Part shown: piece by piece, positions 7,890 to 15,151 of the stretch
How positions within the stretch are numbered: position 1 is the first letter of the stretch
Layout: each line of letters opens with the position of its first letter
Origin: Streptomyces catenulae
GTDB taxonomy: Bacteria > Actinomycetota > Actinomycetes > Streptomycetales > Streptomycetaceae
Length of the DNA: 64,000 nt
Assembly (NCBI RefSeq): GCF_000718015.1
Contig: NZ_JODY01000005.1
Coordinates: 62,001 to 126,000, forward strand
Direction of reading: 5' to 3'
Position numbers and translations under genes: made by a program
The notes under the pieces: model-generated
What the model was told of the DNA's origin: nothing
Seen by the model: only the letters and a program-made list of their open reading frames with translations
Database searches by the model: none

Positions 7890-8648
7890 TCACGGGGCCA
7901 TGCGGAGGGCTCCGTCGAGCCGGATGGTCTCGCCGTTCACCATGGGGTTGGCGACGATGTGCAGCGCCAGTTCCGCGTACTCGGCCGGGTCGCCGAGCCG
8001 GGCCGGATGCGGGGTGCGGGAGCCGAGTGCGGCGCGGGCCGTCTCCGGTACGGCCGCGAACATCGGGGTGTCGAAGAGCCCGGGGGCGATGGTGACCACA
8101 CGGATCTTCAGGGCGGCGAGATCACGGGCGACCGGCAGCGTCAGGCCGACGACGCCGCCCTTGGACGCGGCGTAGGCGGCCTGGCCCGTCATCCCGTCGA
8201 AGGCGGAGACGGAGGCGGTGTTGATCACGACGCCGCGCTCACCGTCGACCTCCTCGGCCCCGCTCACGCGCGCGGCGAAGAGCCGGATGACGTTGAACGT
8301 GCCGATCAGATTGACCCGGATGACATCGGTGAACTCCGTCAGCGGGAACGCCCCGCGGCTGCCCACGGTCTTGACGGCGTTGCTGACACCGGCGCAGTTC
8401 ACGACGGTACGTAGGGGACCCAGCTCCTGGGCGGCGTCGAGCGCGGCGCCGACCTCCGTCTCGCTGCTGACATCGGCGGCGACGAAGACGGCGCCGTCGC
8501 CGAGCCGTTCGGCGACGGCCCGGCCCTTGTCCCGCGACGGACTCACCAGGACGACACGGGCACCGGCCCGCAGGAACCGTTCCGCGGTGGCCAGCCCGAG
8601 ACCGGAGGTGCCGCCGGTGATCAGCGCGACCCCGCCCGCGATGTTCAC
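7890..8648 (-). CDS. SDR oxidoreductase (3-hydroxyacyl-CoA dehydrogenase type 2-like), SDR3
   Basis: The 252-residue protein starts at GTG 8648, overlapping the KASIII stop by 4 bp (GTGA), so the two are translationally coupled. Motifs: ITGGTSGLG cofactor loop, VVNCAGVSN (Cys in place of the second Asn of NNAG), INTASVSAFDG and YAASK. The FDGMTGQAAYAASKGGV segment and the C-terminal IVANPMVNGETIRLDGALRM match the HSD17B10-like group, which acts on 3-hydroxyacyl-CoA. The coupling to KASIII suggests it handles the direct product of that condensation. Confidence 0.88.
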   Translation of the reverse strand: MNIAGGVALITGGTSGLGLATAERFLRAGARVVLVSPSRDKGRAVAERLGDGAVFVAADVSSETEVGAALDAAQELGPLRTVVNCAGVSNAVKTVGSRGAFPLTEFTDVIRVNLIGTFNVIRLFAARVSGAEEVDGERGVVINTASVSAFDGMTGQAAYAASKGGVVGLTLPVARDLAALKIRVVTIAPGLFDTPMFAAVPETARAALGSRTPHPARLGDPAEYAELALHIVANPMVNGETIRLDGALRMAP

Positions 8649-9628
8649 CGCACGCCCCGGCCGGCGGAGAGTTCTCCGTCCGGCCGTACGGCGTCCGGGC
8701 TCCGCCAGGTGATGACACCGGCGCCCCAGGAGAGGCCCGCGCCGAAGGCGGCGAGCCCCAACACGGCGCCGGGGTGCAGAAGTTGCTGTTCCCCCGCGTG
8801 GGCGAGGGCCAGCGGGATGGAGGCGGAGGAGGTGTTGGCGACCTTGTCGACGTTGAGGAAGACCCGCTCGGCGGGGACGCCGAGCCGCCGCCGGACCGCA
8901 TGGATGATCCGGGCGTTGGCCTGGTGGGCGACGAAGAGGTCCAGCGCCTCCGCACCCAGACCGGCCCGTTCGAGCACCAGCTCGGTGTGGCCGGCCATCA
9001 GATCCACGGCGCTCTCGAAGATCTCCCGCCCGCGCATCCGGAGCAGCTTGTCCTGCTGCACATGGAGCAGATCGATCCGCGTGCCGTCGGAGCCGAGCAC
9101 GAACGACGGCCGCAGCCCGCCCTCCGCCCTCGACACGACGACCGCGCCCGCACCGTCCCCGAGCAGCACCGCGGTGTTCCGGTCGGTGTGGTCGGTGATC
9201 CGGGAGAGCGCCTCGGCGCCGCAGACCAGGACATGGTCGGCGCGTCCCGACTCGATCGCCGCGATCGCGTGGTCCAGCGCGTACAGGAACCCGGAGCAGC
9301 CCGCGCTGACGTCGAAGGCGGCGGGCCGGTCGATCCCCAGCCGGGTGGCGATCTCGACGGCCATGCCCGGGCTGATCCGGTCGGCGGTGGAGGTGGCCAC
9401 GACCACCTGGTGGATGTCGCGTGGGGCGACCCCGGAGTCCGCCAGCGCCCGGCCACAGGCGTCCGTGGCCAGCTCCGCGAGGCTCGCGTCCGCGGCGAGC
9501 CGACGGCGTTCCCGGATGCCGGTGCGCTGGACGATCCACTCGTCGGAGGTGTCGAGATGGACGAAGTCGTGGTTGCTCAGGACCCGTTCGGGCAGTGCCG
9601 CTCCGGCACCGGCAAGTGTGACGGTCAT
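8645..9628 (-). CDS. 3-oxoacyl-ACP synthase III (FabH-like), KASIII-1
   Basis: 327 residues with the full KASIII triad: Cys111 in SAGCSGFLYAL, His235 in AHQANARI and Asn265 in ANTSSASIPLAL. It condenses a CoA- or ACP-bound starter with a (malonyl-)ACP. The gene follows the ACP by 12 bp and overlaps SDR3. No FabF-type elongating synthase is present in the cluster, so KASIII enzymes appear to do all the condensing. Length is normal for the family. Substrate chain length cannot be read from the sequence. Confidence 0.93.
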   Translation of the reverse strand: MTVTLAGAGAALPERVLSNHDFVHLDTSDEWIVQRTGIRERRRLAADASLAELATDACGRALADSGVAPRDIHQVVVATSTADRISPGMAVEIATRLGIDRPAAFDVSAGCSGFLYALDHAIAAIESGRADHVLVCGAEALSRITDHTDRNTAVLLGDGAGAVVVSRAEGGLRPSFVLGSDGTRIDLLHVQQDKLLRMRGREIFESAVDLMAGHTELVLERAGLGAEALDLFVAHQANARIIHAVRRRLGVPAERVFLNVDKVANTSSASIPLALAHAGEQQLLHPGAVLGLAAFGAGLSWGAGVITWRSPDAVRPDGELSAGRGVR

Positions 9629-9640
9629 GGCTTCCCTGTC

Positions 9641-9895
9641 CTAGAGACCGGCCTTCGCGTAAATGGCGTTCAGCGCCTGCCGCAGGCTCTGGGACTCCTC
9701 CAGATCCGCGGCGTGCACCTCGATCCCGAATTCCCTGTTGACCGCCTGACCCAGCTCCGTCACATGGAGCGAGTCCACCCCTAAGTCGTCGAACGAGGCG
9801 TCGAGGGTGATCTGGTCCCGTTCGATACCGAGTTTCTCCAGCACATCGAGGACGAATCCTTCGACGGATTCCTTGGTGCGAGAGGGAACTGCCAT
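9641..9895 (-). CDS. Acyl carrier protein (ACP1), TTA-containing
   Basis: 84 residues with the phosphopantetheine attachment motif FDDLGVDSLHVTEL (Ser42) and acidic helices, typical of a type II discrete ACP. It is first in the operon ACP1-KASIII-1-SDR3-SDR2-SDR1. The Leu codon just before the DSL motif (codon 38, 9784-9782) is TTA, so in Streptomyces translation of the whole operon could depend on bldA. ATG 9895 has AAGGAG about 12 nt upstream. The leader carries two inverted repeats and a pyrimidine tract (see 9929-10053). Confidence 0.93.
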   Translation of the reverse strand: MAVPSRTKESVEGFVLDVLEKLGIERDQITLDASFDDLGVDSLHVTELGQAVNREFGIEVHAADLEESQSLRQALNAIYAKAGL

Positions 9896-9928
9896 GAGAA
9901 GTCACGCTCCTTGAGGAGGGATTCGATG

Positions 9929-10053
9929 ACCGGTACGGCGTGCGAACGGGAAGCTATACCGGTGAAGAATTGAGCGTCAAGACCTGTCCGAAGCCCATGG
10001 CATGGGCATTCACCGCATGCCGAACCACCCGTTCCGGAAAGGAAAAGGAAAAG
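9929..10053 (-). promoter_or_regulatory. Leader/promoter region of the ACP1 operon with inverted repeats
   Basis: Within the 258-bp gap between ACP1 and the MDR reductase gene: ACCGGTA (9929-9935) and TACCGGT (9957-9963) form a perfect 7-bp inverted repeat with a 21-bp spacer; GCCCATG-g-CATGGGC (9993-10007) is a perfect 7-1-7 palindrome; and about 10032-10053 is a purine run that reads as a pyrimidine tract in the transcript. These are candidate operator and leader elements. The binding protein is unknown. Confidence 0.45.
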
Positions 10054-10153
10054 GGAAGCGCGGTAGGCGCAAAAGGCGTTGGATGGGGGTGTCGCGCACA
10101 ATGGGCGACGGGTGGGCCGGGCTCCTTTCAGCGGATTCTCCGGGGGCTGTCCC

Positions 10154-11116
10154 TCACGGGGTGAAGACGACTTTCCCGAAGACCGTTCCGTCGGACATCG
10201 CCCGGAAGCCCTCGCGGGCCCAGGAGAGCGGCAGCACCCGGTCGATCACCGGGGCGAGCCGGTTCTGGGTGCAGAAGCGGGCGAGCCGCGCCAACTGGTC
10301 GCGGCTGCCGAGGGTGCAGCCGGTGATGGTCAGTTCCCGGAAGAAGACATGGGTCAGCTCCGCGGGCGGCAGCGCCCCGGTGGTCGCGCCGCTGACCACG
10401 ACGCGACCGCCGTCGCGGACGCTGCGCAGCGAGTGCTCCCAGGTGGCCTCGCCCACCGTCTCCATCACCGCGTCGACCCGGGACGGCAACCGCGCGCCCG
10501 GCGGGAAGGCCGCCTCCGCGCCGAGCGCCTCGGCCTGCTTACGGCGCTCCGCGCTGCGGCCGGTCACCCAGACCCGGTACCCGGCGGCCGACCCCAGCAC
10601 GATCAGGGCGGTCGCGACGCCGCCGCCCGCGCCCTGCACCAGGACGGTGGCGCCGGGCTCCAGCGCCGCCCGGTCGAAGAGCATGCGGTAGGCCGTCAGC
10701 CAGGCCCCGGGCAGGCAGGCGGCGTCCTCGAACGACATGCCCGCGGGCTTGGGCACCAGGTTCTCCCGGGGGACGGCCACCCGCTCCGCGAACGTTCCGT
10801 CGTACCGCTCACCGAGCACCGACCACCGCGGGGCGGACCCCTCGCCGCCGCGGGTGTCCTCCGTGACGACCGAGTGGACGAGGACGGGGTTGCCCTCCTG
10901 GTCCACCCCGGCGGCGTCGGAGCCGAGCACGATCGGGAGGCGTTGGAAGGCCGGGCCGACGCCGCGGAGGGTCCACAGGTCGTGCCGGTTCAGCGCGGCG
11001 GCGCGGACCGTCACGGTCGTCCAGCCCGCGGCGGGCACGGGCTCGTCCCGCTCGGCGACCGTCAGGCAGCCGAGCGGGTCCCGGGCGTCGGCCCGTACGG
11101 CCGACACGGCGAGCAC
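10154..11116 (-). CDS. Zinc-independent MDR family NAD(P)H oxidoreductase (quinone/enoyl reductase-like)
   Basis: 320 residues from GTG 11116, only 2 bp after the KASIII-2 stop codon, so co-transcribed and probably coupled. The N-terminal GroES-like domain has ALNRHDLWTLRG in place of the zinc-ligand Cys motif, and no structural-zinc Cys cluster is present. The Rossmann domain has VLVQGAGGGVATALIVLGSA and VTGRSAERR (Arg pattern suggesting NADPH). MDR enzymes of this type reduce enoyl thioesters or quinones. In this cluster, enoyl or butenolide double-bond reduction is the natural guess. A second in-frame GTG at 11107 is possible. Confidence 0.85.
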   Translation of the reverse strand: MLAVSAVRADARDPLGCLTVAERDEPVPAAGWTTVTVRAAALNRHDLWTLRGVGPAFQRLPIVLGSDAAGVDQEGNPVLVHSVVTEDTRGGEGSAPRWSVLGERYDGTFAERVAVPRENLVPKPAGMSFEDAACLPGAWLTAYRMLFDRAALEPGATVLVQGAGGGVATALIVLGSAAGYRVWVTGRSAERRKQAEALGAEAAFPPGARLPSRVDAVMETVGEATWEHSLRSVRDGGRVVVSGATTGALPPAELTHVFFRELTITGCTLGSRDQLARLARFCTQNRLAPVIDRVLPLSWAREGFRAMSDGTVFGKVVFTP

Positions 11117-11118
11117 GC

Positions 11119-12189
11119 TCAGCCCCGCCCGTCGTGGCGGAAGCAGGCCGAACCCCACAGGAATCCGGCGCCGATCCCGGACATCATGAGGAGGTCGCCG
11201 TGCCGGACGCCGCGCGTCATGGTCTCGTGCAGCACGGTGAACATGCTGGCCGCGGCGGTGTTGCCGAACCGGCCGACGGTCGTGGGCGCGCGGTCGGCGG
11301 GCACCCCGAGGCTCTGCATCGCCTCGTGGATGATGTTGAGGTTCGCCTGGTGCAGCAGGAAGTACCGCACCTCGTCCAGTTCCACCCCGGCGCGCAGCGC
11401 CGTCGTCCGGATGCTGTCCGGCAGCTTCCCGGTGGCCATGTTCCACACGGACTTGCCCAGCATCTTCAGATACTGGCCGCGGCCGTCGGCGGTCTCCTGG
11501 CTGGTGGGGCGGCGGGAGCCGCCCGCGGGGATCTCCACGTCGTAGGAGAGTTCGTCGCCGGTGTCCCAGGACAGCAGTCCGAAGCCGGGGGCGCCCGGGC
11601 CGAGCAGCACCGCCCCGGCGGCGTCGCCGAGGAAGACGCGGGTGCCGCGGTCCTGCGGGTCCGTGGCGCGCGATCCGGCGTCGGCGCCGATCACCAGGAC
11701 GCGGGAGTAGGAGTCGTTCTGCAGCAGATGGGCGGCGACGAGCAGGGCGTAGATCCCGCCGGAGCAGGCCGCCTGGGTGAGGTCCAGCGGGATGGCGCGG
11801 TGGGCGCCCAGCGCCTGTTTGACCATCAGCGCGGTGGAGGGCAGCGGCTGGTCCGGGGTGAACGTCGTCAGCACGATGGCGTCCAGCTCGGACGGGTCGA
11901 CGCCGCCACCGGCCAGTGCCTGCCGGGCCGCCGCGACGCTCATGTCCGAGGTGGCCATGCCGGGTTCGAGGAAACGCCGCTCCTTGATGCCGGTACGGGA
12001 GGTGATCCAGGCGTCGGAGGTGTCGAGGGTCCGGGTCAGCTCCTCGTTGGTCACCACCCGGGGCGGTACGTAGAGCCCGGTCGAACGGATTCCGACGGGG
12101 CGTCTGAGTCCGGCGGCGGCATTGCGCGGCCGGGGGGTGGCTTCTTCCCGGGGTATTTCCCGGGGCGTCGGAATCAGGCCGTGCGGCAT
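11119..12189 (-). CDS. 3-oxoacyl-ACP synthase III-like enzyme, KASIII-2
   Basis: 356 residues with intact triad: Cys142 in QAACSGGIYAL, His280 in LLHQANLNI and Asn310 in FGNTAAASM. An extra N-terminal extension of about 30 residues (Pro/Arg-rich) precedes the core. ITSRTGIKERRF is the conserved KASIII dimer-region motif. It is co-transcribed with the MDR reductase. With KASIII-1 it gives the cluster two condensing enzymes but no KASI/II. Some KASIII-like proteins make C-O bonds rather than C-C bonds, so an esterifying role remains possible. Confidence 0.9.
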   Translation of the reverse strand: MPHGLIPTPREIPREEATPRPRNAAAGLRRPVGIRSTGLYVPPRVVTNEELTRTLDTSDAWITSRTGIKERRFLEPGMATSDMSVAAARQALAGGGVDPSELDAIVLTTFTPDQPLPSTALMVKQALGAHRAIPLDLTQAACSGGIYALLVAAHLLQNDSYSRVLVIGADAGSRATDPQDRGTRVFLGDAAGAVLLGPGAPGFGLLSWDTGDELSYDVEIPAGGSRRPTSQETADGRGQYLKMLGKSVWNMATGKLPDSIRTTALRAGVELDEVRYFLLHQANLNIIHEAMQSLGVPADRAPTTVGRFGNTAAASMFTVLHETMTRGVRHGDLLMMSGIGAGFLWGSACFRHDGRG

Positions 12190-12350
12190 GGAGCACTCCG
12201 ATCAGAAAGGGGGGGCAGGGCGGCGGAAGGCCGTCTTTCCCTGGCGGCAGACAGGGGAATTCCGACGCACATTCCGGTGGCCGCGGCGGTGTACGGGGGA
12301 TTCGCCGCCGTGCGGGCGTCGGGCGGGGTGGGCCAGGGCCGCGGACCCGC

Positions 12351-12396
12351 CGCTCCCGTACGGCCGCCGGAATGCCCGGGCCGCCGTACGGGAGCG
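12351..12396 (-). terminator. Long hairpin between the AfsA-like operon and KASIII-2
   Basis: Perfect 14-bp arms CGCTCCCGTACGGC (12351-12364) and GCCGTACGGGAGCG (12383-12396), 18-nt loop. It lies 85 bp beyond the stop of the 12481-13329 gene, in the 291-bp gap before KASIII-2. Best read as a terminator of the upstream operon; an operator is an alternative. No T-tract. Confidence 0.55.
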
Positions 12397-12480
12397 ACAA
12401 ATCCGCGCCGGGGCGCAGGAGAGGGGGAAGGGAATGCAGAAGGAGGAGGGAATCCCTTTTCGGGGTGTGACCGGCCCCGG

Positions 12481-13329
12481 TCAGGCGTGGGTGATGAATT
12501 CGGTGAAACCGGGGCCGGGCAGCCGCAGTTGGGCGTGGATGTCCGAGCCCAGACCGTGGTGGCCCACGGCGCCGCCGTAATTCATCTGGTAACTCATCCA
12601 GAGGACGACGAAGTTGACGATCCGGTTGCCCGCGGTGGGGGAGTCGGGCGCCGGAAAGGGGTCGGGGAGCCGGGCGTGGTAGCTGCCGTTGCCCTCCTCG
12701 TCCGCGATGAAGACGTTGGGGACGCCGAACGGGCTGGGGTGCGAGGGGCCGTCCGGGTCGAGATCGCGGCGCCGGATGGCCATCACGGTGTAGAGACTGT
12801 TCGGGATGAGCCCCTGGAACTCCCCGCGGAAGTCCGCCGCGGTGTCCTGCTCGACCAGTGTCACGGTCAGGCTGCCGCGCGCCTTGACCCACTGGCCCAG
12901 CGTCACCGGCGCGGTCACCTTCGGCCCGTCCTCCGGTTGCAGATCCGGGATGGGCACCTGGTGGAACGGGTAGCTCGGCCGCACCACGCCGAACGGGTCG
13001 GGCTGCTGCTCCGGTGCCATCACCGCCGTGTAGTTCGAGCACGGCAGCGGCAGCGGCAGAGTGCAGAGCACCATCTCCTCGTCCGCCGCGGAGAGTTCCG
13101 GCGGCAGCTCCCGGATGATCCGGTACGGCGCGTTGGCGCCGAAGGGCGGGAGGACGCTGTCCGCGGCGACGAGCGCGCGGCCCCATCCGGTCGTCACCTC
13201 ACCGTTGGGCCGGGCCCGGTTGATCCCGCCGATGACCACGAAGTGCCCGTCGGCGTTCATCACCTCGCTCGGCGGATAGAGCGGGCCCTGTGTCGTCATG
13301 CTCAGCTCGTACGTCCGGGAGCGCGTCAT
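12481..13329 (-). CDS. Uncharacterised cluster protein, 282 residues
   Basis: I do not recognise this family. It has no signal peptide or transmembrane segment. It looks beta-rich, with segments such as VVIGGINRARPNGEVTTGWG, VKARGSLTVTLVEQD and FQGLIPNSLYTVMAIRRRDL, then FGVPNVFIADEEGNGSYHAR and a His/Gly-rich C-terminus (GGAVGHHGLGSDIHAQLRL). The start overlaps the preceding gene by 4 bp, so the two are coupled and likely act together. It sits at the end of the operon AfsA-like, 209-residue protein, this gene. An accessory or ligand-binding beta-sandwich is possible but not shown. Confidence 0.75.
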   Translation of the reverse strand: MTRSRTYELSMTTQGPLYPPSEVMNADGHFVVIGGINRARPNGEVTTGWGRALVAADSVLPPFGANAPYRIIRELPPELSAADEEMVLCTLPLPLPCSNYTAVMAPEQQPDPFGVVRPSYPFHQVPIPDLQPEDGPKVTAPVTLGQWVKARGSLTVTLVEQDTAADFRGEFQGLIPNSLYTVMAIRRRDLDPDGPSHPSPFGVPNVFIADEEGNGSYHARLPDPFPAPDSPTAGNRIVNFVVLWMSYQMNYGGAVGHHGLGSDIHAQLRLPGPGFTEFITHA

Positions 13330-13955
13330 CGGCGGGCCTCCGTATCGGACACCCGGCGGTAGATCCGGGTGTAGAGCCCCTCGTCGGTGACGAAACGGGG
13401 GTGCGCCTGCCGGGCGATCTCCGCGTAGCGCGCCGAGGCGAACGTCGGCAGATACTCCTGCGGCGGGCAGGAGAACCCGGCGACGAACATCACGCCGGGC
13501 TCCGTGCTCAGCAGGGAGTGGTAGGCGAGGAACGCCTCGATCCGCTCGGACTTGCGGACCTCGGCGAAGATGGTCCCCTCCCGCCAGGACAGATACTCCT
13601 CGTGCACCGGCGGCTTGACCTCGACATGGCGCAGCTGGATGTACGGCGTCTCCGGCAGCTCCCCGGCAGTGGGCTTCGGCGCCCCCACGAACTCCAGCAC
13701 CTGGCGGCGGACATCGCCCGTGGCCAGCGGCGCCAGCGCGGTACGCAGTTCACCCCAGCGGTCGGCGCGGGCGGCGAGGTCGGCGAGCCCGGTCAGCGGG
13801 GTCAGCTCCAGGACGGTCGGGGTCTCCGTGCTCCGGTAGAGCACGCTGCCGCGGTCCCCGGCGGCGCGGTGGTGGTCCTGCCAGACGGCGAGCGCCTCCT
13901 GTGCGGTCTCTTGCGCGACGGGCACCTCTGTCACCAGAAGCAGGGGGGATGTCAT
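13326..13955 (-). CDS. Uncharacterised cluster protein, 209 residues (ferredoxin-like-barrel candidate)
   Basis: 209 residues, ATG 13955 with GAAAGG upstream, 59 bp after the AfsA-like gene and overlapping the next gene by 4 bp. Family not recognised. The opening LLLVTEVPVAQETAQEALAV and the later IQLRHVEVKPPVHEEYLSW followed by FVAGFSC resemble the repeated beta-alpha-beta pattern of dimeric ferredoxin-like barrels (antibiotic-biosynthesis monooxygenase or cyclase folds), but this is judged by eye. Soluble, no membrane segment. Coupling to its neighbours implies a shared pathway role. Confidence 0.72.
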   Translation of the reverse strand: MTSPLLLVTEVPVAQETAQEALAVWQDHHRAAGDRGSVLYRSTETPTVLELTPLTGLADLAARADRWGELRTALAPLATGDVRRQVLEFVGAPKPTAGELPETPYIQLRHVEVKPPVHEEYLSWREGTIFAEVRKSERIEAFLAYHSLLSTEPGVMFVAGFSCPPQEYLPTFASARYAEIARQAHPRFVTDEGLYTRIYRRVSDTEARR

Positions 13956-14014
13956 CGCAGGCGTTCCCTTTCATGGTTTCTCATGGCGATGGATCGCTGG
14001 TCACACCGGTCGTT

Positions 14015-14803
14015 TCACTCGGCGACCGCGAGTTCGGGCGGCGCGGGCAGCCGCTTGAGCGCGTACCGCACGGCCCGTTCGGCACCGCGGCGCTCCTTGC
14101 GCGCCATCACCGTGGCGGGCAGCGCCGTCCCCGTCATCCGTACGGAGGCGACGTGCAGGGCCGCCTGCCGGAAGGTGACCTCGATGTCGAAGAGCAGCAG
14201 CTCGGGGTCGCTCAGATCCGCCTGGAGCACCTCGCAGTCGAGGGTGGCGTCCAGCGGGAAGAGGAAGTTGCGGAAGCTGGTCTCCAGGCGGGCGAAGACA
14301 TGGCTGTAGCGGTGTTCCGGCCGGTGGCAGGTGTAGTAGCGCTCGCAGACCGCGACATACATCTGCCGCGCGGCCTCCAGGACGACCATGCCCTGGACAT
14401 GGCTCGCCTGGTGATCGAGTTGCAGCTCCTGGTCGTTGTGGAGCCGCAGCGAGGAGCGGAAGGCGGTCTCGGAGCGGCGGGTCAGCCCCGCGATGAGGAC
14501 ATTGCTCTCGCGGTGCTTGTGCGTCTCGGTGTGGTTGCCCAGCCGCCCGCGCGGGCTGCGTTCGATCACGGTGCGCCCGGGGGCGTCGCCGCGCCGCAAC
14601 TCCTCCTCGATCCGGTCCCAGTCGTAGGCGGTGACGCCCTGCCCCTCGGCGAGGAGCAGGGTGCGGTCGCCGTCCGCGTTGCGGTGGGCACCGGCCCGTA
14701 ATTGGTCGATGAACCGGGAGACGGTAACGGCGGATGTCTGGTCGGCAAAGGCTTCGTAACGGTCGCCGACGATGAAGAGCGGGGTCGTTTCACTTTCTGA
14801 CAT
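14015..14803 (-). CDS. AfsA-like hot-dog protein (gamma-butyrolactone synthase family), TTA-containing
   Basis: 262 residues from ATG 14803. The AfsA hot-dog signature is visible once: HKHRESNVLIAG (95-106), then DHQASHVQGMVVLEAARQ (130-147). AfsA/ScbA proteins, usually about 300 residues with two such repeats, condense a beta-ketoacyl thioester with dihydroxyacetone phosphate to start butanolide synthesis. Here only one clear copy is seen, so a shortened AfsA, or a hot-dog dehydratase derived from it, is possible. Codon 35 is TTA (14701-14699). It heads an operon with two unknown genes, and a HAD phosphatase lies upstream in the same orientation, which fits a phosphorylated intermediate. Confidence 0.82.
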   Translation of the reverse strand: MSESETTPLFIVGDRYEAFADQTSAVTVSRFIDQLRAGAHRNADGDRTLLLAEGQGVTAYDWDRIEEELRRGDAPGRTVIERSPRGRLGNHTETHKHRESNVLIAGLTRRSETAFRSSLRLHNDQELQLDHQASHVQGMVVLEAARQMYVAVCERYYTCHRPEHRYSHVFARLETSFRNFLFPLDATLDCEVLQADLSDPELLLFDIEVTFRQAALHVASVRMTGTALPATVMARKERRGAERAVRYALKRLPAPPELAVAE

Positions 14804-15064
14804 GCGTGAATTCCATTCATCACATGACCGGCAGGCGTCAGCGCCCGTGCGCCGTCGCACGGTGTACGCCACTGAATTCCGGAAGAGGCCGACGGAAGAC
14901 GCTCCGACGGCACCGACGGGAGAGAATTTCCACCGCAGTCGACGGGATGTCAGGAGCGGGAAAGGGGTGGGCTCCAGGAGGCCGTGCACGAGAGGCACGT
15001 GGTGATCGGGCTGCTCTCCCCTTTCCGGAAAGGGGATATTCGCGAGGGGGAAGTGTCGGGGTCC
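14804..15064. promoter_or_regulatory. Upstream region of the AfsA-like gene with two strong inverted repeats
   Basis: Non-coding stretch. CCGTGCG-N4-CGCACGG (14845-14862) is a perfect 7-bp inverted repeat 42 bp upstream of the AfsA-like start. TCCCCTTTCCGGAAAGGGGA (15017-15036) is a perfect 20-bp palindrome. They could be an operator and, for the second, a terminator of the HAD gene or another operator. I see no gene in this gap. Confidence 0.5.
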
Positions 15065-15151
15065 GTGAGGGGGAGTGGGGGTGTCAGGGGGCCGTGAGGG
15101 GGAGTGGGGTGTCAGGGGGCCGTGCGGGGGAGCGGGGGGTGTCAGGGGACC
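15065..15151. repeat. Three tandem copies of a 28-30 bp G-rich repeat overlapping the HAD stop codon
   Basis: Units at 15065-15093, 15094-15121 and 15122-15151 share GTGAGGGGGAGTGGGG, then GTCAGGGGGCC. The third unit contains the TGA stop of the HAD gene (15144-15142), so the array looks like a tandem amplification of that gene's 3' end. Strongly strand-asymmetric (G-rich on plus). No spacer structure, so not CRISPR. Confidence 0.85.

Noticed and set aside
10154..13186. Apparent 1010-residue fusion including the MDR reductase
   Set aside because: The N-terminal two thirds overlap KASIII-2 and the 282-residue gene in another frame and are Arg/Pro-rich. The real MDR gene starts at GTG 11116 just after the KASIII-2 stop.
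15065..15151. Possible CRISPR array
   Set aside because: The three units are directly adjacent with no unique spacers and no cas genes are present.
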